Assembly (NCBI RefSeq): GCF_009363075.1
Contig: NZ_CP045293.1
Coordinates: forward strand, 2,480,001-2,544,000
Origin: Paenibacillus guangzhouensis
GTDB lineage: Bacteria; Bacillota; Bacilli; Paenibacillales; Paenibacillaceae
Reading direction: 5' to 3'
Length of the DNA stretch: 64,000 nt
Each line of letters starts with the position of its first letter. The first letter of the stretch is position 1. Below the pieces are notes generated by a model. The model saw only the letters and a list, made by a program, of their open reading frames with translations. It did no database searches and was not told the origin of the DNA. The translations under genes were made by a program, and so were the position numbers. This document shows, one piece after another, positions 41,420-51,051 of this stretch.

Positions 41420-43353
41420 TATACGTGTATCCCTTCTAATGGTTGTGGTAATAGTCCTTCGATTCTCGCTCGGATCGATGCTTGATCCATCTCCTTACTG
41501 AAGATGGTGACGATCCCCCGATCATCCCGTGAACGAATTAATCGGCCAATCCCTTGTCGAAGACGCAGCAGCATATACGGCATGTCCACTTCTTCCAGCG
41601 GATCCCCTGCATCCTTTCTTTTGGCTGCAAATACCGGATCATTTGGCGGGAATGGCAATGCCCAGATAATCACATGCGATAAGGAAGGGCCTGGAATGTC
41701 GAGACCTTCCCAGAGCGTCACTGCACAGAGGACACTCTGTTCATCACGCTGGAAGTCCGCAATCACGTGGCTAATCTCAGCTGAGCCTTCATATAAGAAC
41801 CGATAGCTCGCAAGACCAGGTATCTGCGACTGCTTACGTTGGAATGTTTGCAGTTCCTCCTGCGACGGGAATAAGATTAGCGCTCTGCCTTCAGATTGCT
41901 CTAGCAGCTGGCGAATCTGATCCATCTTATCCGCTGTTGAATCATCTAAGATCAATTGACTTCGCATCTGATCTTCATAATCATACGGAGAAGGCACGGA
42001 GAATGATAAGAAATTTTGAATACCGAGACTGTTCGCCATATATTCAAAGGAACCCTCAACCGAAAGCGTCGCTGAAGAGAAGATGACAGGCATTTTCTTC
42101 GCAAATACCCGCTCGCTCAATATTTCCTTCACCGTCTTCGGCATCATAATGAGCGTAATGCCGTCTTCTTCCTTCGTAACCCACGTAATGAGCTGCTTAG
42201 GCTGATCGAATAGGGCTAATGCAATTTGGATCATCTCCAGATGTTCCTCGACAATTTTCAATTGATAGTCGTCAAGGGAGAACATGCCGCTCTCGAATAC
42301 CAACTCTTCCTCGATCACGTCGATACGATTGCGGAATCGCTTCACTTCCTGCATCAACGCATCAGTTAGCATCAATTCTCTTCGATCCGAAGCCGATATG
42401 TGACGGCTATTCCGCTCCATCATGTCGAATAATAACTCACTCTGCATAATCGCTTCTTCGACCGCTACGGCTAAAGATTCTCGCACTTCCCCTTCAAGAA
42501 GCCTAACGACAAGACTCTCAAAGAGGTTGTGCTTCAATTTGTAGGTGAGCGCGTTCTGTGCTGCCGTCTCCAATAGATGTCCCTCATCGAATACGACGGA
42601 GCTATGTTCCGGGAGAAGCGGTAATTGCCCCTCGCGTTTCCTTGCTTCATAGGTCCAGACATGCTCCATATAGAAATCATGCGAGCAGATAATAAGGTCT
42701 GTTGATTTCCGGTAATGATCCCTCGATAACGTCTGACCGCACCGATGGCGCTGCTGACAGACAAGGCAATCTTGGAACACATCCCAGCCGATTCGTCCCC
42801 ACTGCTCATCCGATAGATGCGGATATTCCTTGCGGTTGCCGTAGGGATGGAATGCCTGCATCGTGTCAGTAAAATGAACGAAGTCCGGCAGTTCTTGATA
42901 GATCGCTTGATAATGTTCCGCATCCTCGAATCCAGATCTTGCTTCATCCAGTTTATTAAGACAGAGATACTGTGTCTGGGATTTACTCAGTCGCGCGTCA
43001 ATCGTAAGGTCGAGGTACCGAGCTAACTTCGCGATATCCCCTTCCGGCTTGACCAATTGCTCAATGAGCGATTCATCCGCACAAGCAATAATCGCAGGCT
43101 TGCGTGTATATCTTGCATAACTGATGGCATAGAGCAGGTAGACGAGCGTCTTGCCAGTCCCAACCCCCGCTTCAGCGAAAATCGTCTGCTTCTCATTGTA
43201 GGCGCGTTCCAGCTGGAACGCCATATAGATCTGCTCATCTCGAATTTCAAATCCAGCTTCCGGCAGAATCTCATAGAAGACATCCGCGATCCAATCACCA
43301 GCTTGTTTCATGAAAGGTTCTGCGGGGTTAAATGCAAATGGGTACGTAGTCAA
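41419..43353 (-). CDS. DinG/XPD-type ATP-dependent DNA helicase
   Basis: About 644 residues of superfamily 2. Walker A is GVGTGKT, the DEAH-type box is FDEGH, and motif VI is RQGIGRLIRS. Cysteines near LCLNKL and CLVCQQRHRC are placed like the iron-sulfur cluster ligands of XPD/DinG enzymes. It should unwind DNA 5' to 3', in repair. No exonuclease domain is attached, unlike Bacillus DinG. I choose a TTG start at 43353 with GGAGG ten bases upstream; the open frame to 43404 has no site. It is coupled to the DUF6509 gene. Confidence 0.88.
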   Translation of the reverse strand: MTTYPFAFNPAEPFMKQAGDWIADVFYEILPEAGFEIRDEQIYMAFQLERAYNEKQTIFAEAGVGTGKTLVYLLYAISYARYTRKPAIIACADESLIEQLVKPEGDIAKLARYLDLTIDARLSKSQTQYLCLNKLDEARSGFEDAEHYQAIYQELPDFVHFTDTMQAFHPYGNRKEYPHLSDEQWGRIGWDVFQDCLVCQQRHRCGQTLSRDHYRKSTDLIICSHDFYMEHVWTYEARKREGQLPLLPEHSSVVFDEGHLLETAAQNALTYKLKHNLFESLVVRLLEGEVRESLAVAVEEAIMQSELLFDMMERNSRHISASDRRELMLTDALMQEVKRFRNRIDVIEEELVFESGMFSLDDYQLKIVEEHLEMIQIALALFDQPKQLITWVTKEEDGITLIMMPKTVKEILSERVFAKKMPVIFSSATLSVEGSFEYMANSLGIQNFLSFSVPSPYDYEDQMRSQLILDDSTADKMDQIRQLLEQSEGRALILFPSQEELQTFQRKQSQIPGLASYRFLYEGSAEISHVIADFQRDEQSVLCAVTLWEGLDIPGPSLSHVIIWALPFPPNDPVFAAKRKDAGDPLEEVDMPYMLLRLRQGIGRLIRSRDDRGIVTIFSKEMDQASIRARIEGLLPQPLEGIHV

Positions 43354-43451
43354 TCGAATTGTGCCTCCAAACCTATAACAAAAATACTTAAGCATGAGCT
43401 TCAAAAAAACACATCCTACTACTATACACTAAAAATGGTGATTTGTGTGCT

Positions 43452-44543
43452 TCAAATGCCTTGTATTTCCCGGAAAGCAGCGTCTCGTGCCGCAAAGGAT
43501 AACAACTTTGCCCCCTCATCCATCAGTGCAGTCTTTATATCCGCTGTTATAGGAATAAAAGGTTCTATCGCTAATATGGCATGTTTCTTCTTGCACTCGA
43601 GTCTCCACACCCCCTGCACGAATCCATCGATCAATAGGGTCGATCGAATGATTCCATTATCGGTAAATACACGGGTGCGATATTCATCCGACATAATTCG
43701 GCTGCGGTCTGCGTAAGAGAGCAGCATATTATCGAATTCTCCAAGGAATCGCACTGGCACTTGAATATCCGGCGCCGGACGTGGAGCCCCTGGTAAATCG
43801 TAGAGGACGTTTCCATGCTCATCCTCGAATGTAATCAGTTGTTCCAGTCTACTGACCGCCTCACGAAGCTTTGTGAGACCGCTCCATATCTGCATATCCT
43901 TCACCGAAGCCGGACCGAACGCAGCAAGATATCGCAGGATCATGGCGTCAGGCTCCGTTGATGCAGCGAGAGGTTGGTGTAGCCACGACTCGACGGACGT
44001 ATGCTTCGCGCTCCCGCTCTTCCCCCACAGGCCGCGCGGCGGGACTTGAACCAGCGGTACCTTGTTCCGAACAGCATTCGCGAGGGCTGCCGCATCATGA
44101 TCAGGCCAGTAGTACGTCTGGAGCACCTTACCTAATTCAGCCAAGGTTCGCGGTTGCTCTTCGACCAGATGACGACCAACCTCCGCGATCTCATCCAGAT
44201 CAGCACCCATTAGCTGACGTCCGAAGGAACCCTGCAGTCCACGATCCATCATAGGCTGGAGCACGGGTCTAAAAGCGAGGCTATCTTGATCTGTCACCAG
44301 ATGAATCGTAGATCGCATAAGACCCATCCGAACAACACGTCGAGATGAAATTAATGATGATAAATCTTCAGGATGAAAATCTCGAAGCCTTGACCATAAC
44401 CCAAAGTATGGCGGGCTCGGGACTTGTGACTGCATCCCTGCTAGATGCTCAATCGCCTCGTAGGCAGACATCGTCGAACGCTCTAATAATAATTGGCGCG
44501 CAAGCAGCGCTCGGTTCAATGCTCGTCGATGCAGCACTTGCAT
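43452..44543 (-). CDS. AlkZ/YcaQ-like winged-helix DNA glycosylase family protein
   Basis: 363 residues of the winged-helix (HTH_42) family that includes AlkZ and YcaQ, which remove crosslinked or alkylated bases from DNA. Family landmarks are EHLAGMQSQVPSPPYFGLWSRL, VRMGLMRSTIHLVTDQD and FLGEFDNMLLSYADRSRI. A QVP sequence in PLVQVPPRGLWG lies where AlkZ has its catalytic QxQ/QxD-type motif. Glycosylase activity is an inference. The ATG overlaps the proS stop by one base, so the two are co-translated. Confidence 0.82.
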   Translation of the reverse strand: MQVLHRRALNRALLARQLLLERSTMSAYEAIEHLAGMQSQVPSPPYFGLWSRLRDFHPEDLSSLISSRRVVRMGLMRSTIHLVTDQDSLAFRPVLQPMMDRGLQGSFGRQLMGADLDEIAEVGRHLVEEQPRTLAELGKVLQTYYWPDHDAAALANAVRNKVPLVQVPPRGLWGKSGSAKHTSVESWLHQPLAASTEPDAMILRYLAAFGPASVKDMQIWSGLTKLREAVSRLEQLITFEDEHGNVLYDLPGAPRPAPDIQVPVRFLGEFDNMLLSYADRSRIMSDEYRTRVFTDNGIIRSTLLIDGFVQGVWRLECKKKHAILAIEPFIPITADIKTALMDEGAKLLSFAARDAAFREIQGI

Positions 44544-46267
44544 CAGCGTTCCTCTCCCTTAGAGGGTCCAACAATCCGCGCGAATAATTCCTCGACCCCG
44601 AGGATTTCCGATTCCTTGCGGCCCCGATGCTTCAGTTCAACCTTTCCTTCCGCTGCATGCTTCCCGATCACGATGCGATAGGGAATGCCAATCAAGTCCG
44701 AATCCTTGAACTTCGTACCTGGGCGTTCATCACGATCGTCGATCAGCACTTCCATACCAGCTGCGCTCAATCGTTGATAGATCGATTCTGCTAAGCTCAT
44801 TTGAACGGAGTCCTGCGTGGAGATCGGAACGATATGAATACGGTATGGCGCGATGGAATCCGGCCATAGAATGCCCTGATCATCATGCCGTTGCTCAATA
44901 ACGGAGGACAAAATTCTGGAGACACCAATTCCGTAACAACCCATCATCATCTTCTGCTCTCTTCCGTTGGCATCTAAGAAGGTTGCTCTCATCTTCTCAC
45001 TGTACCGCGTACCTAACTTAAAAATCTGACCGACCTCAATACCGCGGCTGAACCGTAAATGTCCACCATCACAGCGCGAACAGCCATCCCCTGCGACCAC
45101 GTTTCGTAAATCCAATACGTGATGAAGCGCAAAATCTCGTCCTGGCTGCACATGTCGAATATGATAATCCTGTTCATTGCCTCCGACTACCGCATCACGC
45201 ATCCCTGCAACTGCTAGATCCACATAGATTGGTACCGATAAACCGAGCGGCCCAGCAAAGCCGACTGGCGCTCCTGTAATCCGTTCAACGGTCGCCGAAT
45301 CGGCTAGCTCCATTTGTTCAAGGCCAAGCGCATGCATTAGCTTGATATCATTCACTTCATGGTCGCCACGCACCAAGACTGCAATTGCTGAATCGCCAGC
45401 CCGGTAAATTAATGTTTTGATCAATTTCTTCGCATCCAGCTGCAATTGCTGTACTAATTGATCGATGGTGTGGATGCCAGGCGTGTAGAATCGTTCAGGC
45501 TCTCGGCTCGCTGGATCGTGCTGATTGACCGGTGCCATCTGGCCTTCCCGAGCTACCGCTCTCTTCAAATTCGCAGCATAATCACAGTGATCGCATGATG
45601 CAATCGTATCTTCCCCGATATCCGCCAGCGCCATGAACTCCTGTGTGCCGCCTTCCCCGCCGATCGCACCCGCATCCGCTTCCACCGCTCTCACTTGGAT
45701 GCCTAACCGATCAAAGATGCGATGATAGGCTGACGACATCATCCGATAAGATTGATCAAGGCCTTCCATGTCCACATCAAAGGAATACGCGTCTTTCATC
45801 AGAAATTCTCTGCCGCGCAGGAGCCCGAATCGCGGTCTTCGTTCGTCTCGGTATTTCGTCTGAATCTGATATAAGATGAGCGGCAGCTTACGATACGTAT
45901 TGATCTCGTTGCGCACGATCGAAGTGACGACCTCTTCAGCCGTCGGACCCAGCGCAAATTCGCGCCCATGTCGATCATGAAGTCGCATAAGTTCAGGACC
46001 GTAGATCGAATATCGTCCGGATTCCTGCCAGAGCTCAGTCGGCTGCATGGAAGGCATCAACATTTCTTGCGCTCCTGCCGCATCCATCTCTTCCCGAATG
46101 ATGTTCTCGATTTTCCGCAGCACTCTTCTTCCTAGCGGCATATAACTATAGATTCCTGCCGCTAACGGACGGATCATCCCTGCACGCAGCATAAGCTGAT
46201 GACTAATCGCTTCCGCATCGGAAGGGACCTCCCGCATGGTAGGTAAGAACAATTGACTTTGACGCAT
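44543..46267 (-). CDS. proS: Prolyl-tRNA synthetase
   Basis: 574 residues of the bacterial type with an editing insertion. Class II motif 2 is in LYQIQTKYRDERRPRFGLLRGREFLMKDAYSF; motif 3 is in MMGCYGIGVSRILSSVIEQRHDDQGILWP; the insertion (about 220-400) has the cis-editing fold; the C-terminal anticodon domain has IDDRDERPGTKFKDSDLIGIP. It charges tRNA-Pro. GGAGG lies eight bases before the ATG. A T-box leader controls it. Confidence 0.95.
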   Translation of the reverse strand: MRQSQLFLPTMREVPSDAEAISHQLMLRAGMIRPLAAGIYSYMPLGRRVLRKIENIIREEMDAAGAQEMLMPSMQPTELWQESGRYSIYGPELMRLHDRHGREFALGPTAEEVVTSIVRNEINTYRKLPLILYQIQTKYRDERRPRFGLLRGREFLMKDAYSFDVDMEGLDQSYRMMSSAYHRIFDRLGIQVRAVEADAGAIGGEGGTQEFMALADIGEDTIASCDHCDYAANLKRAVAREGQMAPVNQHDPASREPERFYTPGIHTIDQLVQQLQLDAKKLIKTLIYRAGDSAIAVLVRGDHEVNDIKLMHALGLEQMELADSATVERITGAPVGFAGPLGLSVPIYVDLAVAGMRDAVVGGNEQDYHIRHVQPGRDFALHHVLDLRNVVAGDGCSRCDGGHLRFSRGIEVGQIFKLGTRYSEKMRATFLDANGREQKMMMGCYGIGVSRILSSVIEQRHDDQGILWPDSIAPYRIHIVPISTQDSVQMSLAESIYQRLSAAGMEVLIDDRDERPGTKFKDSDLIGIPYRIVIGKHAAEGKVELKHRGRKESEILGVEELFARIVGPSKGEER

Positions 46268-46295
46268 ACTGTATTCCTCCTTTATCGTCATACAA

Positions 46296-46548
46296 CAAAA
46301 AGACACATTCGTTAGGGACGAATGTGTCGTGGTACCACCCTGATTCCATCATCGCAATACTAAGAATGATGCTTCATCGATATAACGGTCGAACCCGGCA
46401 TTGGTCACATCAGACTCGCAACATCACCAACTCAGCTCCCAAGACAGGGGCATTCTTTCGTGGCTAGAGACCTTGCAGCCAAGGGTCCCCTCTCTGACGC
46501 GACGAAGGTGTGAATACCATGATTCCCGGTCAACGCTGTTAAATATTA
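46296..46548 (-). ncRNA. T-box leader (proS)
   Basis: The minus strand contains the T-box AGGGTGGTACCACGA and a terminator hairpin GACACATTCGT / ACGAATGTGTC (46302-46328) with a T run. Upstream lie an AGAGAGGGG segment and GACCGTTATATC, both typical of T-box stem I and its end. The Pro specifier codon was not placed with certainty. Confidence 0.9.
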
Positions 46549-46554
46549 ACGACA

Positions 46555-46583
46555 AATCTACATGATCTCTAGGGCATTGTCAA
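46555..46583 (-). promoter_or_regulatory. Sigma-A type promoter of proS leader
   Basis: Minus strand -35 TTGACA (46578-46583) and -10 TAGATT (46555-46560) with a 17-base spacer. It is divergent from the padR promoter. Confidence 0.78.
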
Positions 46584-46608
46584 GCAAAATATGGAAACAA
46601 TAAATACC

Positions 46609-46637
46609 TTGTATTACGATATACCATGTGTTATTCT
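46609..46637 (+). promoter_or_regulatory. padR promoter with operator-like sequence
   Basis: -35 TTGTAT (46609-46614) and -10 TATTCT (46632-46637) are separated by 17 bases. The -35 is embedded in TTGTATTACGATATAC, which shares GTATTACGAT with the glycosidase promoter at 47812, suggesting control of both by the PadR protein. Confidence 0.65.
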
Positions 46638-46668
46638 GGTAACCACAGACTAGAAAGGAGTGAAAACC

Positions 46669-46995
46669 GTGAACAAAGAACTGTTAAAAGGCAGTATCGA
46701 TCTCATCTTGTTGAATCTCATTGCACAGAAAGATCAATATGGCTACGAACTATCCAAAAAAATTCGATTGCTCAGCAATGATGTCTATGAAATCGGGGAA
46801 GGCACACTCTATCCAGCACTCAAACGTTTAGAGTCACAAAAAGCCGTCGAATCCTATTGGGGTGAATCGATTGAAGGCGGTCGTCGCAAATATTACCGAA
46901 TTACGAACGAGGGAACCAAAATCCTACAAGCGAAGATGAAGGATTGGCAGATGCTGACACGCCTCGTGACACTAACGCATGAAGGGAACGAGTAG
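46669..46995 (+). CDS. PadR-family transcriptional regulator
   Basis: 108 residues. The winged helix reads KGSIDLILLNLIAQKDQYGYELSKKIRL, followed by EGTLYPALKRLESQKAVESYW and GGRRKYYRITNEGTKIL, the standard PadR pattern. PadR repressors of this size dimerise through the C-terminal helix and often respond to cell-envelope stress. The GTG start at 46669 has AAAGGAG eight bases upstream. It precedes the VanZ-like gene with one base between, and a matching operator lies before the glycosidase gene. Confidence 0.9.
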   Translation: MNKELLKGSIDLILLNLIAQKDQYGYELSKKIRLLSNDVYEIGEGTLYPALKRLESQKAVESYWGESIEGGRRKYYRITNEGTKILQAKMKDWQMLTRLVTLTHEGNE

Positions 46996-46996
46996 C

Positions 46997-47731
46997 ATGG
47001 ATTTTGAACAATATACATCACAGATCGTTCAAGGACTGCCTTGTTCCAAGCGTGAGCAACGAGATATGCAGGACGAACTCAAGGATCATCTGGGCGAACT
47101 ACATAGGGATCTGATGGAAGAAGGCTGCGACAAGCACACGGCATCAGCTATGGCGATTGAGCGCTTCGGCCAACCGAAGTTCATCCGGAGTCAGCTATGT
47201 CACGCGCTCCCGCTCGTGGACAAATATACGCGTAAATGGATTCTAGCGTTCTTCATCCTCTACACTTCCGTTCTGAGCTATGTCATGCTATTATCCAGTG
47301 ACCGCTGGGCACGTCGTGCATTTACAATCGAATGGAAGCGCAAAATGCTGTCATTTGGCTATTCGCAGAGCATGCACTTATACGAGAATACGATTCCATT
47401 CCACACCTTGCGTGATTATATTGTGAATCATCATCGCTATTCCTTTATGACAATCTTCTTGAATCTATTCGGCAATATTGGGGCGTTCATCCCGCTTGGT
47501 CTATTATTACCGCTACTCTTCCCATACTTTCGTTCGATTCATCGTATCTTTCTCGCTTCTTTCACCGGATGTGTACTGATCGAAGTGCTGCAGTATGCCT
47601 TCACGTTAGGGAGCTTTGATGTCGATGACTTGATCTTGAACTTAATCGGCGGAATGATTGGATTTAGCTGCTACAAAGCCATTCATGCCATCGTGAATCG
47701 ATACAAACAAACCAAATTTCAAATGGAATAA
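46997..47731 (+). CDS. VanZ-like membrane protein with PadR-partner N-terminal domain
   Basis: 244 residues. The first 70 (FEQYTSQIVQGLPCSKREQRDMQDELKDHLGE to IERFGQPKFIRSQL) resemble the cytoplasmic helical domain (HAAS/permease-prefix type) found in membrane proteins encoded beside PadR regulators. The rest has four or five membrane spans of the VanZ family, including FGNIGAFIPLGLLLPLLF and GCVLIEVLQYAFTLGSFDVDDLILNLIGG. VanZ proteins in some hosts lower teicoplanin binding. It likely acts with PadR in sensing or answering an envelope signal. Confidence 0.85.
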   Translation: MDFEQYTSQIVQGLPCSKREQRDMQDELKDHLGELHRDLMEEGCDKHTASAMAIERFGQPKFIRSQLCHALPLVDKYTRKWILAFFILYTSVLSYVMLLSSDRWARRAFTIEWKRKMLSFGYSQSMHLYENTIPFHTLRDYIVNHHRYSFMTIFLNLFGNIGAFIPLGLLLPLLFPYFRSIHRIFLASFTGCVLIEVLQYAFTLGSFDVDDLILNLIGGMIGFSCYKAIHAIVNRYKQTKFQME

Positions 47732-47810
47732 GCACAATACGTGCTGCACCCTTGCCAAGAAGGAATAAAAGATCCCTCACTTCAACAAGGGTTTTCATTT
47801 GCCTAAGTAC

Positions 47811-47840
47811 ATCGTATTACGATCTATATAGTGATATATT
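47811..47840 (+). promoter_or_regulatory. Glycosidase promoter overlapping a 13-bp palindrome
   Basis: -35 TCGTAT (47812-47817), 17-base spacer, -10 TATATT (47835-47840). The perfect palindrome ATCGTA-T-TACGAT (47811-47823) covers the -35. The same layout and core occur at the padR promoter. Confidence 0.65.
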
Positions 47841-47857
47841 CTAGAAGGAGTTCTCTT

Positions 47858-50167
47858 ATGAAAAAGACTATCTACATGCTATTCATTTTATTACTTAGCC
47901 TCTGCATCGGAATGACGGGTTGCTCGAATCCTGCGTCTACAGCAGACGTGGCTGACCCCATCCTCGTAGACCGAGCCGCCCTATTCACTTATGATGTCGA
48001 TCCCGAGACTTTCCATGTCACCATAACGAAAGACGGAAAGACAGAGACGGCTTCCGAAGCAGGGCCTAAACGACAAGTCGATAATGTCAAGCGAGATGGC
48101 AACACGATCTCTTGGACCTACCCTGATGACGGCCTCCAAGTTCGCATCCATCAAACCCATCAAGCCCTAGAGGTTCAGATCACATCGACCACGGCGAAGT
48201 CCATTACTTGGCCGACGTTACAAGGGGACAGCTACATGATTCCATGGGGCGAGGGCAAATGGATTCCCAGTGATGATCCGAATTGGAAGGCGTTTCTTGC
48301 GGATGAAAGTTTATCCTTCAATGAATTCTTCTCCATGCGCTTCATGGCGGTGAACAAAAGCCAATATGCTATCATGTACGTGCTAGATAACCCTTATAAC
48401 AATACGGTTGATTTCAAGGTCGACCCGCGAATCGGGATCACATTAACGCATGATTTCCCATCAATCAATCCAGATAAGTCGTATAACTTCCGGATTTATG
48501 TCACGGATAATGATCCCGTCGCAATCACAGGCATTTACAAAAATGAACTGCTCGAACAAGGCAAATTCACCACACTGAAGCAAAAAGCAGCGAACAATCC
48601 GAATATTGAGAAGCTCTATGGCGCGCCGCATATGTACATTTGGAATAAATCTTTTCTCTCCGAAGACGATATCCAATGGCCCAAACTTAAATCGAAGCTC
48701 GATCCACCTTTTCTCGATTGGATAACCTCAGTACTTCCAAGTGTAAGTGACGAAGGCAAAGAGCAAGCAGCCCAGTTCCGTGTGGTTATGAAGCAGGACT
48801 ATTTCGATAAATACCAGAAAAAGAGCATCATTGGCGGGTTTAATGCCCTGCTCAAAATGAAAGATTTCTACCAGCCTAATCTGTTCAAATCTTTGGATCC
48901 GCCAACCCATGCAATCATCGATAAAGGGATCGACAAGCTCAACCCTGTACAATTATTCGAATTGAACAAACGATTACTGAAATCGAAGCTCGGTGATGCG
49001 GCAATCGACGTCGATCGCTGGAATGCAGAGAATACAACTCAATTGGTTCAAGAATTTCAACAAACCGGGATAACCAAGGCTTGGCTTGGTCTGCCGGATT
49101 GGACGGCTGCTTACATGCATCCGGATTTCGTAAAGGCAGCAGTGGACTCAGGCTATTTGATCGGTCCCTACGATTCCTATCATTCCATCCACCAAGAGAG
49201 GACGGGGGATTGGGAGACCGCGTTCTTCCCCGATGCCAGTCTCTACGAAGATGCCACGATTACAAAAGCGAATGGCGAGAAGAAGACGGGATTCCTCAAG
49301 AAAGGACGACTACTCAATCCAACCCTATCCTTGCCTAGCGTCAAGCAGCGTCTACAAGAAATTATGGACACAGGGCTTGCATTCAACTCTTGGTTCATCG
49401 ACGTTGACGCCGCAGGTGATTTCAATGATGATTACACACCGGGCCATGAGACGACGGAAGCCCAAGATATGCAAGCTAAGCTTGACCGGATGACGTATAT
49501 TCGTGATGAGCAGCATATGGTTATCGGCTCAGAGACGGGAAATGATTATGCAAGCCAGACCATTGCTTTTGCGCATGGCTTGGAAGCGCCCGTCATCAAA
49601 TGGGGAGACGCTGACATGCGAACGAACAAACAAAGTCCTTATTATATCGGGGGTTATTGGGGTCCGCTCGGACAAATTCCAGAGCGGTACAACAAATCGG
49701 TACCAATCAAGGAACTCTATGATCATATCTACATTAATCCTACGTATTCCCTTCCGCTCTTCAAGCTCGTGTACAACGATTCTGTTATTACGACGGCGCA
49801 CTGGGAATGGGGCTCCTTCAAGATCAAAGATGAAGTCGGCACGCGAATGCTAAAAGAACTTCTCTATAACGTTCCTCCACTCTATCATCTGAATGAGCAT
49901 GCTTGGCAAATGAATAAGCAGCAGATTACGAACTACTTGAAGGTCTGGTCTCCGTTCCACGCAGCAGCGGTTCAGCAGCCGATGACGGACTTCAAAATCT
50001 TATCCGAAGATAAGCTCGTTCAACAGGCCTCGTACGGCGATAAATTGCAAGTTATTGCGAACTTCTCGAATCGCAAAGTCAACGTGTCGACCGATACGAT
50101 CCCTCCACGCGCGGCGCTCATTCTCCAGAATGGGCAGTGTACGTTGTTCCAAGCGCCTGAGGAATAA
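47858..50167 (+). CDS. Secreted lipoprotein glycosidase, GH101-like
   Basis: 769 residues. A lipoprotein signal (MLFILLLSLCIGMTGC) anchors it outside the membrane. A beta-rich N-terminal domain (about 40-240) precedes a barrel-like catalytic region. FNSWFIDVDAAGDFNDDY followed by MVIGSETGNDYA places an Asp and a Glu like the nucleophile and acid/base of GH101 enzymes (compare the VDVYTG and LGTEFAG segments of the large GH101 protein at 57.5-62 kb). It is likely a retaining glycosidase of that clan, but the substrate and family number are inferences. AAGGAG lies seven bases before the ATG; PadR is the probable regulator. Confidence 0.75.
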   Translation: MKKTIYMLFILLLSLCIGMTGCSNPASTADVADPILVDRAALFTYDVDPETFHVTITKDGKTETASEAGPKRQVDNVKRDGNTISWTYPDDGLQVRIHQTHQALEVQITSTTAKSITWPTLQGDSYMIPWGEGKWIPSDDPNWKAFLADESLSFNEFFSMRFMAVNKSQYAIMYVLDNPYNNTVDFKVDPRIGITLTHDFPSINPDKSYNFRIYVTDNDPVAITGIYKNELLEQGKFTTLKQKAANNPNIEKLYGAPHMYIWNKSFLSEDDIQWPKLKSKLDPPFLDWITSVLPSVSDEGKEQAAQFRVVMKQDYFDKYQKKSIIGGFNALLKMKDFYQPNLFKSLDPPTHAIIDKGIDKLNPVQLFELNKRLLKSKLGDAAIDVDRWNAENTTQLVQEFQQTGITKAWLGLPDWTAAYMHPDFVKAAVDSGYLIGPYDSYHSIHQERTGDWETAFFPDASLYEDATITKANGEKKTGFLKKGRLLNPTLSLPSVKQRLQEIMDTGLAFNSWFIDVDAAGDFNDDYTPGHETTEAQDMQAKLDRMTYIRDEQHMVIGSETGNDYASQTIAFAHGLEAPVIKWGDADMRTNKQSPYYIGGYWGPLGQIPERYNKSVPIKELYDHIYINPTYSLPLFKLVYNDSVITTAHWEWGSFKIKDEVGTRMLKELLYNVPPLYHLNEHAWQMNKQQITNYLKVWSPFHAAAVQQPMTDFKILSEDKLVQQASYGDKLQVIANFSNRKVNVSTDTIPPRAALILQNGQCTLFQAPEE

Positions 50168-50181
50168 GTTGTTCATAGCAC

Positions 50182-50221
50182 AGAAGGACATCGCGTTCAC
50201 ATTCGGAACGGATGTCCTTCT
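50182..50221 (+). terminator. Hairpin after the lipoprotein glycosidase gene
   Basis: AGAAGGACATC and GATGTCCTTCT form an 11-bp stem with a nested CGTTC/GGAACG helix, 15 bases past the stop. The T tail is short. Confidence 0.65.
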
Positions 50222-50249
50222 TCGCAATAATTTACCTAACAACAATTCG

Positions 50250-50978
50250 TTACCCTCTCCAGGTTAACACCGCAAGAACTGGCCGATGATCTGATGCGAC
50301 ATCTTCTCTAAGCAGAAATGCCTCTTCCACATGCCATTGATTTTTCGTGCCAACCATAATGTAGTCGATTTTCCCGTCTTCGGGATTCGTCCAATCGGTG
50401 ATGTTCGCCGTGGCATCGGTCCACGCTTCAGTCAAGCGTTTCATCGTATCTGAGCTGGGTACAGCATTCAAATCTCCTGCAAGAATATAAGGCGAGTCCT
50501 GCCCATGCAGCTTCAAGATCACTTCAGCCTGTGCCGCTTGGATCTCTTTGGGGTTCCATTCCAAATGTGCTGCGGAGAACGTGACTGGAGGCACATGGCT
50601 CCCAACATCCAGCTTTGCCGTTAACACGATGCGCTGTTCACCATGTTCCATGTTCGGCAGGTTCGTCTTCTGTGCTGAGATAATCGTGAATCGCGTTAAG
50701 ATGGCCACGCCGTACTCGCCATCCATCAAGTCGATCGCATGTCCGAATACCCCCGTCATCCCCATCAGTCGGGCAAGCTCCGCTGTCTGATCCACATCAT
50801 CGCTGCGCGGAACACATTTATCTACCTCTTGCAGTGCAATAATGTCCGGCTGCAGTGATTTCATCACCTTCGCGATCCGCTCAAGATCGACAACCCCATC
50901 CATCCCTTCTCCATGATGAATATTGTAGGTCAATACACGCAGCCTTACAGATGATTGCTCCTTCCTGTTCATCTCCAT
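50250..50978 (-). CDS. Endonuclease/exonuclease/phosphatase family protein
   Basis: About 242 residues of the EEP superfamily. Catalytic landmarks are VLTYNIHHGEG, IIALQEVDKC (metal-binding Glu), LAGDLNAVP (Asp and Asn) and SDHRPVLA (Asp-His). Substrates in the family include DNA, sphingomyelin and inositol phosphates; no signal peptide is visible, so it is likely cytoplasmic. The start is uncertain: several ATGs occur between 51002 and 50972. Confidence 0.85.
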   Translation of the reverse strand: MEMNRKEQSSVRLRVLTYNIHHGEGMDGVVDLERIAKVMKSLQPDIIALQEVDKCVPRSDDVDQTAELARLMGMTGVFGHAIDLMDGEYGVAILTRFTIISAQKTNLPNMEHGEQRIVLTAKLDVGSHVPPVTFSAAHLEWNPKEIQAAQAEVILKLHGQDSPYILAGDLNAVPSSDTMKRLTEAWTDATANITDWTNPEDGKIDYIMVGTKNQWHVEEAFLLREDVASDHRPVLAVLTWRG

Positions 50979-51051
50979 ACGCTTACAACCCATCCTCTCC
51001 ACTTAGACGGTTCATCTGCTTTTCTTCAAGATATCACACTTCCATCGAAAA

